DNA of 64,000 nucleotides from UBA10449 sp005883585 (GCA_005883585.1 VBFD01000128.1:1-64000), one strand, 5' to 3'. Counted from the stretch's first letter, positions 5,827-15,179 are shown. Program-made: numbers and translations. Notes: generated from the sequence alone by a model not told the origin.

Positions 5827-7836
5827 TTACCAGCCCTTGCTGATGACCGCCACTCCACGCGGGCCGAGGTGGATCAGGCCGCGGTGCACCTCGGTGCCGT
5901 CGACGAGATTGATGCCCGGGTCGGCCACCGGCACTTCCACCTGCACGTCGCGGTGATTCAGCAGGAACAGCAGGGAGCTGCGGGGACCCGACCGGCGCAC
6001 CGCCGACACGCCAGGCGGCGCTTCCAGGACCGGCTTGACGCCGGCTTCGGCGGCGGCGGCGGCGAGAATTCGCCCCATCGCCGCACGATCCGGCCGAGTC
6101 GCGATGTAGATCGCCCGGCCCTCGCCAAACCGGTGGCTGGTAACCGCCGGGCGAGCGTCCAGAGTCGAGCCGACGAAGTGCGCGAGCACCTCGGCGCCGG
6201 CCGGGACGACGAGCTCACTCCAGATGTCGCCCTGCGACTGAGCGCCGTCGGCGAACCTGATCTTGACTTTCTCACCATCGGAGAGCGGAAACCAATCGAC
6301 CACCTCCAGGCCGAGGAGCTGGCGGAACGGCTCGGGATAGCCGCCTAGCCGGATGTGCTCAAACGGGTCGACGATGCCGCTGAAGAAAGACATGACCAGG
6401 GTTCCGCCCCGCTCGACGAAGGTGGTCAGGTTGGCGGCCGCCTCGTCGCTGACCAGGTAAAGGCTCGGCGCGAGCACCAGCTGGTAACCGGACAGGTCGT
6501 CAGACGGCCGCGCGAAGTCCGCGACCAGGTTGCCATCGAACAGATGGCGGTAGTACGACTCCAGCTGGTCGACGTGGCGGACGCGAATCGAAGGTTTCGA
6601 CGGCAGCTCGAGGGCCCACCACGACTCCCAGTCGTGGAGTACCGCCACGTCCGCGCTCACGCGGGTCCCGCAGACCGCGTCCAGGCCGCCGAGCTCCTTT
6701 CCGAGCTTGACGACCTCGTGCCACGTGGGCGAGTGCTCGGGTGGGCCATGCGGGACCATCGCGCTGTGGAATTTTTCGGCGCCCGCGCGCGACTGGCGCC
6801 ACTGGAAGAACATCACGCCATCCGCTCCGCGCGACAACGCCTGGTAGCTCCATAGACGCATCTGCCCCGGCGCCTTCGCGACGTTTACGTCGCGCCAGTT
6901 CACACGGTTGCTCGTCTGCTCCATGAGGATCCACGGCCGGCCGCGTCCGAGCGAGCGCATGAGGTCGCCCGCCATCGCAGCGCGCATACCCGCGTCGGGA
7001 TCGGCCGGGTCCTGATACACGTCGTCGCTGACCACGTCCTCGTGCTCTGCCCACTTCCAGTAGTCGAGTGGCTTGAAGAACCGCATGAAGTTGGTCGTAA
7101 TTGGGACGCCGGGGCTGTGTTCGGTGAGGATGGCGTGCTCTATGTCGTAGCACTCGAGCAGCGCATCTGAAGAGAAGCGCATGAAGTCGAGCTGCTGGCT
7201 TGGGTTCGGCCAGGTCGGCGTGCGCCGGGGCGGGAGGATCTCCTCCCAGTCGGAATAGCGCTGGGACCAGAAGTCCGTGCCCCAGGCTCGGTTCAGCGCT
7301 TCGAGCTCGCCGTAGCGCTCCTGCAGCCACGCGCGAAAAGCCGCAGCCGAGACATCGCAGTAACACGCCGGGACGTGGCAGCCGAATTCGTTGCCGACGT
7401 GCCACATCGCGAGCGCCGGATGCGCCGAATATCGCTTCGCCAGGGCCTCGACGAGATGCTGTGCCGCGAAGCGGTAGACCGGGCTGCTGGGGCAGTAGTG
7501 CTGACGAGCCCCGTGCGAGAGGCGCACACCGTCGGCGAGCACCGGCAGCATATCCGGATGCTTGTGCGACAGCCATGGCGGAGGCGATGCGGTCGCGGTC
7601 GCGAGGTCGACACGCACTCCGCCCTCGTGGAGCATATCCATGATCCGGTCGAGCCAATCGAAGTCATACCTCGCCGCTTCCGGCTCGAGGCGGGACCACG
7701 CGAATATGCCAAGCGAGACAAGGTTGACCCCGGCCTCCCGCATGAGCCGGACGTCCTCCTCCCACACCGACTCGGGCCACTGGTCGGGGTTGTAGTCCCC
7801 GCCGTAGGCGATGTGCGGCAGCCGGTCACCGAGCAG
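5827..7836 (-). CDS. Beta-galactosidase, glycoside hydrolase family 42
   Basis: Hydrolyses terminal beta-galactosides, probably in the cytoplasm since no signal peptide is seen. About 669 residues, the normal GH42 length. The N-terminus carries YGGDYNPDQWPESVW; the acid/base Glu is in WHVGNEFGCH (near residue 150) and the nucleophile Glu in ILMEQTSNRVNW (near 306). Cysteines in HYCPSSP and CHVPACYC match the zinc site of many GH42 enzymes. No ATG, GTG or TTG lies close upstream in frame; I place the start at a CTG (7836), and the CTG at 7848 overlapping the permease stop is an alternative. It is the last gene of a sugar-ABC operon; galT on the other side of the regulator supports galactose release. 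Confidence 0.92.
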   Translation of the reverse strand: MLGDRLPHIAYGGDYNPDQWPESVWEEDVRLMREAGVNLVSLGIFAWSRLEPEAARYDFDWLDRIMDMLHEGGVRVDLATATASPPPWLSHKHPDMLPVLADGVRLSHGARQHYCPSSPVYRFAAQHLVEALAKRYSAHPALAMWHVGNEFGCHVPACYCDVSAAAFRAWLQERYGELEALNRAWGTDFWSQRYSDWEEILPPRRTPTWPNPSQQLDFMRFSSDALLECYDIEHAILTEHSPGVPITTNFMRFFKPLDYWKWAEHEDVVSDDVYQDPADPDAGMRAAMAGDLMRSLGRGRPWILMEQTSNRVNWRDVNVAKAPGQMRLWSYQALSRGADGVMFFQWRQSRAGAEKFHSAMVPHGPPEHSPTWHEVVKLGKELGGLDAVCGTRVSADVAVLHDWESWWALELPSKPSIRVRHVDQLESYYRHLFDGNLVADFARPSDDLSGYQLVLAPSLYLVSDEAAANLTTFVERGGTLVMSFFSGIVDPFEHIRLGGYPEPFRQLLGLEVVDWFPLSDGEKVKIRFADGAQSQGDIWSELVVPAGAEVLAHFVGSTLDARPAVTSHRFGEGRAIYIATRPDRAAMGRILAAAAAEAGVKPVLEAPPGVSAVRRSGPRSSLLFLLNHRDVQVEVPVADPGINLVDGTEVHRGLIHLGPRGVAVISKGW

Positions 7837-7844
7837 GGAGGGGC

Positions 7845-8792
7845 TCAGCCTTTTGTGGATCCGAGAGTGAGGCCGGCGACGAACTGGCGCTGCAGGAGGA
7901 TGTAGACGATGATCGGCGGGAGACACGCAAGCAGCGCCCCGGCTGCGATCAGGTTGTAGTTGATGAGGAACTCTCCCTGGAGATTGTTGAGCGCGCTCGT
8001 GATAGGCCGCTTGCTGCCATGGCTCAGGAGGACCAACGCCCAGAAGAAGTCGTTGTACATGAACGTGAACAGAAGCGTCGCCATCGCTGCGAGCGCCGGC
8101 CGGCACAGCGGCAGGATCACGCTCCACCAGATGCGGAACACGTTGGCCCCGTCGACGAGCGCGGACTCGGTGATCTCCTTCGTGATGGTCTTCATGTAGT
8201 TGGCCAGCACGAACGTGGCGAAGCCGGTCTGGAAAACAACATGAATGAGGATGATGCCGATGTACTGGTCGCAGAGCAGGTTGTTGTCGCTGAAGATGGC
8301 GAACGAGAAGTTGCCGATGTCGATCTAGCCGAGATTCGCTATCGGCGTGTTCAAGTAGATCCAGTAGAGCGGCACGATGATGACCTGCGGGGGCAGCAGG
8401 TTGCCGGCCGTGAACAGCATGAGCACGATGAGATTGAACCGCCAGCTGAACTGCGTGCAGCAGAACGCGACCATCGACGCCAGAAGCAGGGTGAAGACGA
8501 CGCCTGGGATGACGATGACCAGGGTGTTGAGGTAGTAGTACGGGACCTCGGCCTGGGTCCACACGGTCTGATAGTTGATGAAGCTCAACCCGTTGGCGGG
8601 CCATGACAGGTAGCCGTGCAGGACCGTGTCGCCGTATGGACGCAGGGATGCGAAGACCGCCCAGAACAGGGGGAACAGCCACAGCGCGACCATCGCGATC
8701 AGGAACGCATGGAGGATGACGCGGGCGGGCTTGATGCGCCGGCTCGCCTTGCGCACCGCGATCCGAGGAGCGGTGATTGCGATCGTGCTCAT
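7845..8792 (-). pseudogene. Sugar ABC permease (MalG family) with in-frame TAG
   Basis: Second membrane subunit of the galactoside importer. The frame from the ATG at 8792 to the TGA at 7845 is continuous except for a TAG at 8327-8325 (codon 156 of 316). Upstream text (WLFPLFWAVFASLRPYGD) and downstream text (ESALVDGANVFRIWWSVI, the EAA loop) both match one MalG-type protein. After the TAG the frame continues IDIGNFSFAIFSDNN, clearly coding. TAG serves as an ordinary stop in neighbouring genes, so readthrough is unlikely. A single G-to-A change of a Trp codon would explain it; a sequencing error is equally possible. The start overlaps the MalF stop. Confidence 0.85.
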
Positions 8793-9760
8793 GCGAGCGT
8801 CCTCATCACACGCGACAGGAAGGCGACGATCGGCACCAGAGAGATGAGAAGGAGGATGACGGCGATCGCGGAGCCGAACCCGACGAGGCTCGCCTCGCTG
8901 ATGCTGTTGTTGTAGATCAGGATCGAAAGCAGCTCGAGGCCGTTCTTGCCCTGGTTGATGATGAAGGCGATGTCAAAGGCTCGCAGCGCCTCGATGGCGG
9001 TGACCACGACGATGATGACGTTGATCGGTGCCATGACCGGCAGGACCACACTGAAGAACGTTCGAACTTCGGTAGCGCCGTCGACCTTGGCTGCCTCGCG
9101 CAGCGAAGGGTCAACGCTCTTCAAGCCGGCGAGATACAGAATCATGATGTAGCCGATGTGCCGCCAGCTGGCGGCGACCAGGATCGAGAACAGGTTGATC
9201 CGAGGGTTGCCCAGCCAGTCGATCAGGTTGCTCGACTTGGCGGTCCCGAGAACATTGTTGATGAACCCGTCGGTGGGGGCGAACTGCAGGTCCCAGATGA
9301 ACCCGACCACCACGAGCGAAAGCACCACCGGCAGGAACAACACGCTCTGGTAGATACGAGTGCCGCGCATCTCTCGGTCGAGCAGAACCGCGAAGAACAT
9401 GCCCAGCGGCGTGGCGATGAAGGTGAGCCAGGCAAGCCAGATGAGGTTGTGCGTGAAGGCGGGCCAGAACAGCGTGTAGCCGGAGAACAGGAACTGGTAG
9501 TTCTTGAAGCCGACGAAGTTCTTGCCGGTGATCGGTCCGATGTTCTGCCAGTTGGTGAACGAAAGCCCCACCGAGGCCAGGGTCGGGCCCCAGATCAATA
9601 GCAAATCGAGGGCCAGCGGCACCCCGACCATGAGGGCGATGAGGATCTTGTCGTGGCGGGTCAGAAGCGTGTAGCGGCGCTTGCGTCGGGTAACGAGTGC
9701 CCCCGCCTCGGGCTTTTTCTTCGCCCGGGCGGGGGCTAGGCTCGTCGTGGTGTTGGCCAC
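8789..9760 (-). CDS. Sugar ABC transporter permease, MalF family
   Basis: 323-residue inner-membrane subunit with six predicted membrane spans. After a basic cytoplasmic N-terminus (TRRKRRYTLLTRHDK) comes the first span near residues 40-65. The ATPase-contact loop is LREAAKVDGATEVRTFFSV. It lies between the binding protein and the MalG-type permease in one minus-strand operon, and its stop overlaps the next start (ATGA). No ATPase is in this operon; the MsmK/UgpC-type ATPase at 13228 probably serves it. Substrate (lactose or another beta-galactoside) is inferred from the GH42 gene. Confidence 0.92.
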   Translation of the reverse strand: MANTTTSLAPARAKKKPEAGALVTRRKRRYTLLTRHDKILIALMVGVPLALDLLLIWGPTLASVGLSFTNWQNIGPITGKNFVGFKNYQFLFSGYTLFWPAFTHNLIWLAWLTFIATPLGMFFAVLLDREMRGTRIYQSVLFLPVVLSLVVVGFIWDLQFAPTDGFINNVLGTAKSSNLIDWLGNPRINLFSILVAASWRHIGYIMILYLAGLKSVDPSLREAAKVDGATEVRTFFSVVLPVMAPINVIIVVVTAIEALRAFDIAFIINQGKNGLELLSILIYNNSISEASLVGFGSAIAVILLLISLVPIVAFLSRVMRTLA

Positions 9761-9782
9761 GTCTCAGATCATATGTCCGCTT

Positions 9783-11168
9783 TTACTCCGGGGGCAGCGA
9801 GTCCCAGAACGCTTGCATCTGGCCCTGGAGGCCCGTGGTGTCGCCGCTTGGATTGGAGAGGAATTTCAGGAGGAAGCCCTGCATACCGTTCGGGCCTGAG
9901 AAGTCGGGCCGCGAGTCGCGGTCGAAGTACTGCGTGATGCGCTGCGCGCCGCTGACGATCTGAACGGCTTTCTTGGTCAGCGCCGGATACTGGCTCGTGT
10001 CGGCGTCACTCGCGGTAGGGATGGATCCCGGCGCGCTCTTCCAGTAGAGCACCTGTGTCGAGCCCTTCGACACGAATTCCATGAACGCCTTGGCCTGGCC
10101 GAGGTCGGCGTTGAGCGTTGGCGATTTCTTGGTCAGCATGTAGACGTCGATCGGCGCGTCGAGCGCCTTCTCAGCGTCGTACTGAGTTCCGAGGTTGGGG
10201 AACGGGAAGAAGTCGAGCTGGTCGACGTCGGCCGAGCTGCCGCTCGCCTTGAACTCGTCTGAAACGAACAGGCCGAGCAGGTACATGCCGGCCTGCTTGC
10301 GAAGGAGCTGGTCGGCCCCTTGCTCCCACGTGAGTCCGGCGAATGCTGGTGAGTAGTACTTGGTGATCTCGCTCCATTTCTTGTAGACGGCCGTCACTTT
10401 CGAGTCCGTCCACTTCTGCTTGCCGGTCAGCAGCTGGGTGTGGAAGTCATAGCCGTTGAGCCGCAGGTTGAGGATGTCGAACGTTCCCTGCGCGGGCCAG
10501 CCGTCCTTGTCGGCGAACGCGATGGGGATGAGCCCGTCGCCCTTCATCTTTTCGCAGAGGGCTTTGAAAGCGTCCCAGTCGGCGGGGATGCTGTAGCCGT
10601 GCTGCGCCCAGACGTCCTTGCGATAGAAGATCGCCCACGGGTAGTAGTCGGTGGGAATGGCGTAAACGTTGCCGTCATCCCCCTTGACCGAAGCTGCGAA
10701 TCCCGCGGTGTAGTTCGACTTCACGGCGTCCCACACGTCGTTGATCGGGGTCGCCAAGCCCTTGGAGGCGAAGAACCGCATGCGGTGTCCCGAGAACCAA
10801 GTGAACGCGTCCTCGGGTGTGCCCTGGAGATATGAGCTGATCTGGTTCTGGAAGGTTCCGTGGTCGACCGTGTTGAGCGCGACCTTGGTCCCGCCGTTGG
10901 CGGCGGTGAACGCATCCACGATCGCCTGCGTGCCGGCCTTGGAACCGGGGTCTGTGTTGTAGCTGCCTAAGGACATCTTGCCGCCGGTCGCGGTGATGCT
11001 GGTGTTGGTGGTCGTGCCGCCGCCACACGCCGCGATGAATGCGGCCAGGCTGCCGTAGCCGGCGATTTTCAAGACGTCACGTCGCGAGAGGTCGAGGTCC
11101 AGGTTCAGGGCCGCGTCTCTCAGCGCGAGCCGGTTCCGAACCCTTTTGGCATCCCGTGAATCACCCAT
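9783..11168 (-). CDS. Sugar-binding lipoprotein of ABC importer (Tat-like signal)
   Basis: 461-residue extracellular binding protein, family 1. The N-terminus has SRRDVLKIAGYGSLAAF then IAACGGG, a twin-arginine signal joined to a lipobox, so it is probably exported folded and lipid-anchored at the Cys near residue 43. The mature part shows the SBP1 pattern (FTWFSGHRMRFFASKGLATP, YYPWAIFYRKDVW). The ATG at 11168 has AGGAGGAG just upstream. First gene of the operon, transcribed from the TTGACA/TAACCT promoter at 11239-11266 and divergent from a DeoR regulator that likely controls it. Confidence 0.92.
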   Translation of the reverse strand: MGDSRDAKRVRNRLALRDAALNLDLDLSRRDVLKIAGYGSLAAFIAACGGGTTTNTSITATGGKMSLGSYNTDPGSKAGTQAIVDAFTAANGGTKVALNTVDHGTFQNQISSYLQGTPEDAFTWFSGHRMRFFASKGLATPINDVWDAVKSNYTAGFAASVKGDDGNVYAIPTDYYPWAIFYRKDVWAQHGYSIPADWDAFKALCEKMKGDGLIPIAFADKDGWPAQGTFDILNLRLNGYDFHTQLLTGKQKWTDSKVTAVYKKWSEITKYYSPAFAGLTWEQGADQLLRKQAGMYLLGLFVSDEFKASGSSADVDQLDFFPFPNLGTQYDAEKALDAPIDVYMLTKKSPTLNADLGQAKAFMEFVSKGSTQVLYWKSAPGSIPTASDADTSQYPALTKKAVQIVSGAQRITQYFDRDSRPDFSGPNGMQGFLLKFLSNPSGDTTGLQGQMQAFWDSLPPE

Positions 11169-11238
11169 ATAACTCCTCCTCCGAGACCAGGGTCATCTGC
11201 AATCGGCAGATAAGCTGCGGTGGCTTAGGCATAGCGGA

Positions 11239-11266
11239 AGGTTACAGATTCGGTCAAATTTGTCAA
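11239..11266 (-). promoter_or_regulatory. Sigma-70-type promoter of galactoside operon
   Basis: On the minus strand TTGACA (11266-11261) and TAACCT (11244-11239) are separated by 16 bases. The start site would fall about 60 bases upstream of the binding-protein ATG. Confidence 0.65.
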
Positions 11267-11292
11267 CAGACGAGTTTCGCTTCTGACCACTA

Positions 11293-11308
11293 TTGATCAA
11301 AGTTGATC
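11293..11308. promoter_or_regulatory. Putative DeoR operator
   Basis: TTGATCAA, an eight-base palindrome, is followed by a second TTGATC exactly ten bases further on, one helical turn. The pair lies between the operon promoter and the DeoR start codon, where an autoregulatory operator is expected. No binding data; inference from position and symmetry. Confidence 0.4.
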
Positions 11309-11328
11309 GATGACGTACCATCGGGCGA

Positions 11329-12129
11329 ATGCTCGCGGCAGAGAGAAGGCGCCGGATCGCGGAGAGCGTGCGCTCCCGTGGCGTGGTTTCCGTAGCCGAG
11401 ATGGCGGAGGCGTTGGGCACGACCGAGATCACCCTTCGCCGCGACCTGCATGTGATGGCCAAGGACGGCTTGCTGGTCAGAACCCACGGTGGCGCCATCC
11501 GGCCCTCGGGCGTCGGCCACGAGCCGAGCTACACCGAGAAAGCGCAGCAAGCGGCCGGCGAGAAAGCCGCCATCGCGCGTCTTGCGATGGAGATGGTGCG
11601 TCCGGGGGACTCGATCGTCCTCGGACCGGGCACGACGACGCTGGCCCTCGCCCGGCTCCTCGTCCACTGCCCTGAGCTCACCGTCGTCACCAACTCGCTG
11701 CTCGTGGCGCAGGCGTTGATGGAGGCGCCGCGCGTGGAGGTGATCCTGACCGGCGGCACTCTGCGGCGATCCATCCACGCGCTGGTCGGTCCCGCCACCG
11801 AGGAGTCGGTGCGTGCGTTGCGCGCGTCGCAGGCATTCATCTCCGGCAACGGCTTCACAGCCGACCGCGGCCTCAGCACGCCGAGCCCTGTTGTGGCCGC
11901 CACCGACCGCGCGCTTGCCGGCGCGGCCCAGCACGTGGTCGTCCTCGCCGACTACACGAAGATCGGCCAGGAGACCATGTGCCAGACGGTCCCAGCGGCC
12001 AGGGTTCACACGTTGATCACAGACTCGAGGGCAGCGATGGAGGAGCTGGAGGCAATACGCGCCGCGGGGCTCGAGGTGCGCGTCGCCGACGTCGGTGGCC
12101 ATGTCGAGAGCAAGCGCGCGACCGCGTGA
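11329..12129 (+). CDS. DeoR/GlpR-family transcriptional regulator
   Basis: 266 residues. The N-terminal winged helix reads RRRRIAESVRSRGVVSVAEM with recognition helix TTEITLRRDLHVM, followed by GLLVRTHGGAI, the DeoR hallmark. The C-terminal sugar-phosphate sensor domain (about residues 75-255) has GPGTTTLALARLL and the usual YTKIGQE near the end. It is divergent from the galactoside operon and followed by galT and the ATPase gene. It probably represses both until a phosphorylated galactose metabolite appears. The ATG at 11329 is unambiguous. Confidence 0.9.
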   Translation: MLAAERRRRIAESVRSRGVVSVAEMAEALGTTEITLRRDLHVMAKDGLLVRTHGGAIRPSGVGHEPSYTEKAQQAAGEKAAIARLAMEMVRPGDSIVLGPGTTTLALARLLVHCPELTVVTNSLLVAQALMEAPRVEVILTGGTLRRSIHALVGPATEESVRALRASQAFISGNGFTADRGLSTPSPVVAATDRALAGAAQHVVVLADYTKIGQETMCQTVPAARVHTLITDSRAAMEELEAIRAAGLEVRVADVGGHVESKRATA

Positions 12130-12266
12130 CGGAGAGTCCACGCCGGCGGGTTCACGCCGAGCGCTGAAGGACGCCCCGGGGCCGAGAAAGCTGAGGCGGA
12201 AGGAGCTCGAGCTGCCGGACGGCAGGTACCTGCTTGCGTACGGCCACGCGTCCAGCGAAGCAGGCG

Positions 12267-13220
12267 ATGCCTGAGCTGCGCTTCGATCCACTGCGCAAAG
12301 AGTGGGTCGCGTATGCCACGGAGCGCAACGACCGCACCTTCCTCCCCACCGACTTCTGCCCGCTGTGCCCATCCGGAAAGGGCGGAGCTTCGGAAGTCCC
12401 GCTGGACACCTTCGAGGTCGTCGTCTTCGAGAACCGCTTTCCTGCGTTCGGACCTGACCGCCGTGACGGCAGGCCAGTGCGGCCCTCGACAACGGGATGC
12501 GAGGTCGTCGTCTACACGCCGGAGCACGAGCTCACGCTTGCCCAGCTCCCAATCGAGCGCGTGCGGCTGCTGGTCGATGTGTGGGCAGACCGTTACCGCG
12601 AGCTCGGCTCGCGCACCGAGGTCGAGTACGTGTACATCTTCGAGAACAAAGGCGAGGAGGTCGGCGTCACCCTCCACCATCCGCACGGCCAGATCTACGC
12701 GCTGCCGTTCGTCCCGCCGTTCGCCACGGTTGAGCTGGGCGCGTCGCGCGAGCACCTCGACGAGCACGGACTGTGTCTGCACTGCTCTGAGCTCGCGGCC
12801 GAAGCATCGGGCCCGCGCAACGTCCTGGGCGAGGGCTCGATGGCGGCTTTCGTGCCTCGGTCCGCGCGCTGGCCGTACGAGGTGCATGTCTATCCCCGCC
12901 GGCACGTCGGCTCCATTGCGGATCTCGACGACGCCGAGCGATGGGACCTGGCCAAGGCTCTTCTGGGCGTGACGGGCGCCTACGACCATCACTTCGGGTT
13001 CTCGACGCCTTACGTGATGGCGGTGCACCAGGCCCCGACCGACGACCGAGCGTGGCCGCAGGCTCACCTGCATTTCGAGTTCTACCCGCCGCACCGCCGT
13101 GCCGATCGCCTCAAGGTCCTCGCGGGCGTGGAGCTCGGCGCCGGTACTTTCGTCAACGACACTCGGCCGGAGGACACGGCCGCCCACCTTCGACATGCCC
13201 GAAAACGCAATAGGATGTAG
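12267..13220 (+). CDS. galT: Galactose-1-phosphate uridylyltransferase
   Basis: Leloir-pathway enzyme that exchanges UMP between UDP-glucose and galactose-1-phosphate. From the ATG at 12267 it starts MPELRFDPLRKEWVAYATE and contains the catalytic HHPHGQIYA and the zinc-type cysteines CPLCPSGK. A second His motif (HLHFEFYPPHR) is near the C-terminus. About 317 residues. The usual GalT N-terminal strand (KELELPDGRYLLAYGHA) is found just upstream at 12191-12259 but in another frame, so an indel near 12240-12266 may have removed the first 25 or so residues. The core fold may survive without it. Lies between the DeoR gene and the ABC ATPase, with an eight-base gap to the latter. Confidence 0.9.
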   Translation: MPELRFDPLRKEWVAYATERNDRTFLPTDFCPLCPSGKGGASEVPLDTFEVVVFENRFPAFGPDRRDGRPVRPSTTGCEVVVYTPEHELTLAQLPIERVRLLVDVWADRYRELGSRTEVEYVYIFENKGEEVGVTLHHPHGQIYALPFVPPFATVELGASREHLDEHGLCLHCSELAAEASGPRNVLGEGSMAAFVPRSARWPYEVHVYPRRHVGSIADLDDAERWDLAKALLGVTGAYDHHFGFSTPYVMAVHQAPTDDRAWPQAHLHFEFYPPHRRADRLKVLAGVELGAGTFVNDTRPEDTAAHLRHARKRNRM

Positions 13221-13227
13221 AGCCACA

Positions 13228-14286
13228 ATGGCATCGGTCAGCTACGACCACGTGACGAAGCGGTTCTCTGGCGGAACCCTGGCCGTCAACGATTTCAACC
13301 TCGAGGTCAAGGACACCGAGTTCATGGTCCTGGTCGGCCCATCCGGATGTGGCAAGTCGACCGCGCTGAGAATGCTTGCCGGCCTCGAAGAGGTTTCCGA
13401 GGGCGAGATCAGGATCGGCGACCAGGTGGTCAACGACATGCCTCCTCGCGATCGTGACATCGCGATGGTTTTCCAGTCGTACGCGCTGTATCCGCACATG
13501 ACCGTTTTCGACAACCTCGCTTTCGGCCTGCGCATGCGGGGCACGCCGAAGGGAGACATCGAACGGCGAGTGAACGCCGCGGCCACCATCCTGGAGCTCG
13601 GCCCGCTGCTCAAGCGCAAACCGCGCCAGCTATCGGGCGGCCAGCGGCAGCGGGTCGCGCTCGGTCGCGCCATCGTCCGCGAGCCGCAGGCTTTTCTCCT
13701 CGACGAGCCGCTTTCCAACCTCGACGCCAAACTTCGCGTCCAGACTCGAATCGAGCTCCAGAAGCAGCATCGCGCGCTCCACGCGACCTTTATATATGTG
13801 ACCCACGACCAGGTCGAGGCGATGACGATGGGCGACCGGATCGCGGTGATGAAGGACGGCGTGCTGCAGCAGGTGGCGCCTCCCCGCGAGATCTACGACA
13901 ACCCCGCGAACATGTACGTCGCCGGCTTCATCGGCAGCCCGACGATGAACTTCATTCCGGTCACGCTCCAGGGCACCTCCGCCAAGGCATCGGGATTCGA
14001 TATCGAGCTGCCGACCGCGCCGGGTGTCGAGAAGGGAGTCCTGGGCATCCGGCCCGAAGCGCTGACCGAGCACCCGCGCGACGGCCATTCCGGGCTCGAC
14101 CTGAAGGTTGAGGTCACCGAGGTGCTGGGGGCCGACCAGTTCGTCTATGGCACCGTCGGCGGCGATGCGATCACGGCACGAGTCGATCCGAATATGAAGG
14201 TGAGCCCCGGCGATCGAATACGCCTGGGGGTGGACATGCGGCGCCTCCACCTGTTCGACGGCCCGACGGGCAGGGCGATTCTGTAA
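13228..14286 (+). CDS. Sugar ABC transporter ATPase, MsmK/UgpC/MalK type
   Basis: 352-residue ATPase. Walker A GPSGCGKSTALRML, Q-loop VFQSYALYPHMTV, signature LSGGQRQRVALGRAI, Walker B AFLLDEPLSNLDAKLR, H-loop YVTHDQVEAM. The C-terminal TOBE/regulatory domain (about residues 240-352) is typical of the MalK/UgpC/MsmK group, which in high-G+C bacteria often serves several sugar importers. Both sugar importers of this window (8,789-11,168 and 20,578-23,676) lack their own ATPase, so this is the best candidate for both. Start ATG at 13228 just after the galT stop. Confidence 0.93.
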   Translation: MASVSYDHVTKRFSGGTLAVNDFNLEVKDTEFMVLVGPSGCGKSTALRMLAGLEEVSEGEIRIGDQVVNDMPPRDRDIAMVFQSYALYPHMTVFDNLAFGLRMRGTPKGDIERRVNAAATILELGPLLKRKPRQLSGGQRQRVALGRAIVREPQAFLLDEPLSNLDAKLRVQTRIELQKQHRALHATFIYVTHDQVEAMTMGDRIAVMKDGVLQQVAPPREIYDNPANMYVAGFIGSPTMNFIPVTLQGTSAKASGFDIELPTAPGVEKGVLGIRPEALTEHPRDGHSGLDLKVEVTEVLGADQFVYGTVGGDAITARVDPNMKVSPGDRIRLGVDMRRLHLFDGPTGRAIL

Positions 14287-14290
14287 ACCG

Positions 14291-15151
14291 GTGGCTGTAG
14301 CCCAGGACGTCTTCGGACGCACGGGTCATCGGAGCAGCCGGACGATCTTCGGCGCGGCGTCGCTGTCGAATGTGACCCAGGCGGCCGCGGATCAGACGCT
14401 CGAAGTCCTTCTCCGCCACGGCGTCAATCACATCGACACGGCAGCCAGCTACGGCGACGCGGAGCTGCGCATCGCCCCCTGGCTGGCGAGAGAGCCCGGA
14501 CGGTTCTTCCTCGCCACCAAGACCGGCGCGCGCACGGCCCCAGCGGCACGCGACGACCTGCATAGGTCCCTCGACCGGCTCGGGGTCGACCACGTCGACC
14601 TCTGGCAGCTCCACAACCTCGCCGATCCGATCGAATGGGACACGGCGCTCAGCCCCGGTGGAGTGATCGAAGCGGCCGTGGAGGCGCGCGACCAGGGACT
14701 TGTCAGATGGATCGGGGTCACCGGACACGGAGCGCAGATCGCCGCCAACCACCGCCGATCCCTGGATCGATTCGACTTCGATTCCGTTCTGCTGCCTTAC
14801 AACTTCGTGACCATGCAGCTCCCCTACTACGCGGAGAACTTCGAAGCCCTTGCCCGAACGTGCGCCGAGCGCAAGGTGGCGGTCCAGACGATCAAGTCGA
14901 TCGCGGCCAAGCCTTGGCTCGGGCGCGAACGCACGCGCACGACCTGGTATCAGCCGCTGGAGGCGCAGGCCGACATCGACCTGGCCGTGTGGTGGGTGCT
15001 CGGCCGGCCCGGCGTGTTCCTCAACACGGCCGGCGACGTCGACCTGCTGCCACGTGTGCTTGATGCGGCGGAGCGTTTCGAAAAGCGCCCAAGCGACGCG
15101 GAGATGAGCACATTGCTGGAGCGCTCGCAGACCGAACCGCTATTCGTCTGA
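14291..15151 (+). CDS. Aldo/keto reductase
   Basis: 286 residues, NADP(H)-dependent oxidoreductase of the AKR fold. GTG start four bases after the ATPase gene. Seen: NHIDTAASYGDAE with the catalytic Asp/Tyr, LATKTGAR with the Lys, and DLWQLHNLADP with the His. The C-terminal part lacks a clear NADPH-binding RxxxN loop but contains VQTIKSIAAKPW, common in short AKRs of the YghZ/Gfo neighbourhoods. Probably co-transcribed with galT and the ATPase. The substrate is unknown; a sugar aldehyde or aldose would fit the operon. Confidence 0.85.
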   Translation: MAVAQDVFGRTGHRSSRTIFGAASLSNVTQAAADQTLEVLLRHGVNHIDTAASYGDAELRIAPWLAREPGRFFLATKTGARTAPAARDDLHRSLDRLGVDHVDLWQLHNLADPIEWDTALSPGGVIEAAVEARDQGLVRWIGVTGHGAQIAANHRRSLDRFDFDSVLLPYNFVTMQLPYYAENFEALARTCAERKVAVQTIKSIAAKPWLGRERTRTTWYQPLEAQADIDLAVWWVLGRPGVFLNTAGDVDLLPRVLDAAERFEKRPSDAEMSTLLERSQTEPLFV

Positions 15152-15179
15152 TCGATTCCGCGCGTCTTGGCCCAACCAC

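Noticed and set aside
8325..8327. TAG in the permease as pyrrolysine or programmed readthrough
   Set aside because: TAG ends several neighbouring genes, no Pyl context exists, and permeases do not need such a residue; mutation or sequence error is simpler.
5827..8682. A single 951-residue protein covering the beta-galactosidase and upstream bases
   Set aside because: The upstream 280 codons are an out-of-frame reading of the MalG-type permease; only the GH42 part has family motifs.
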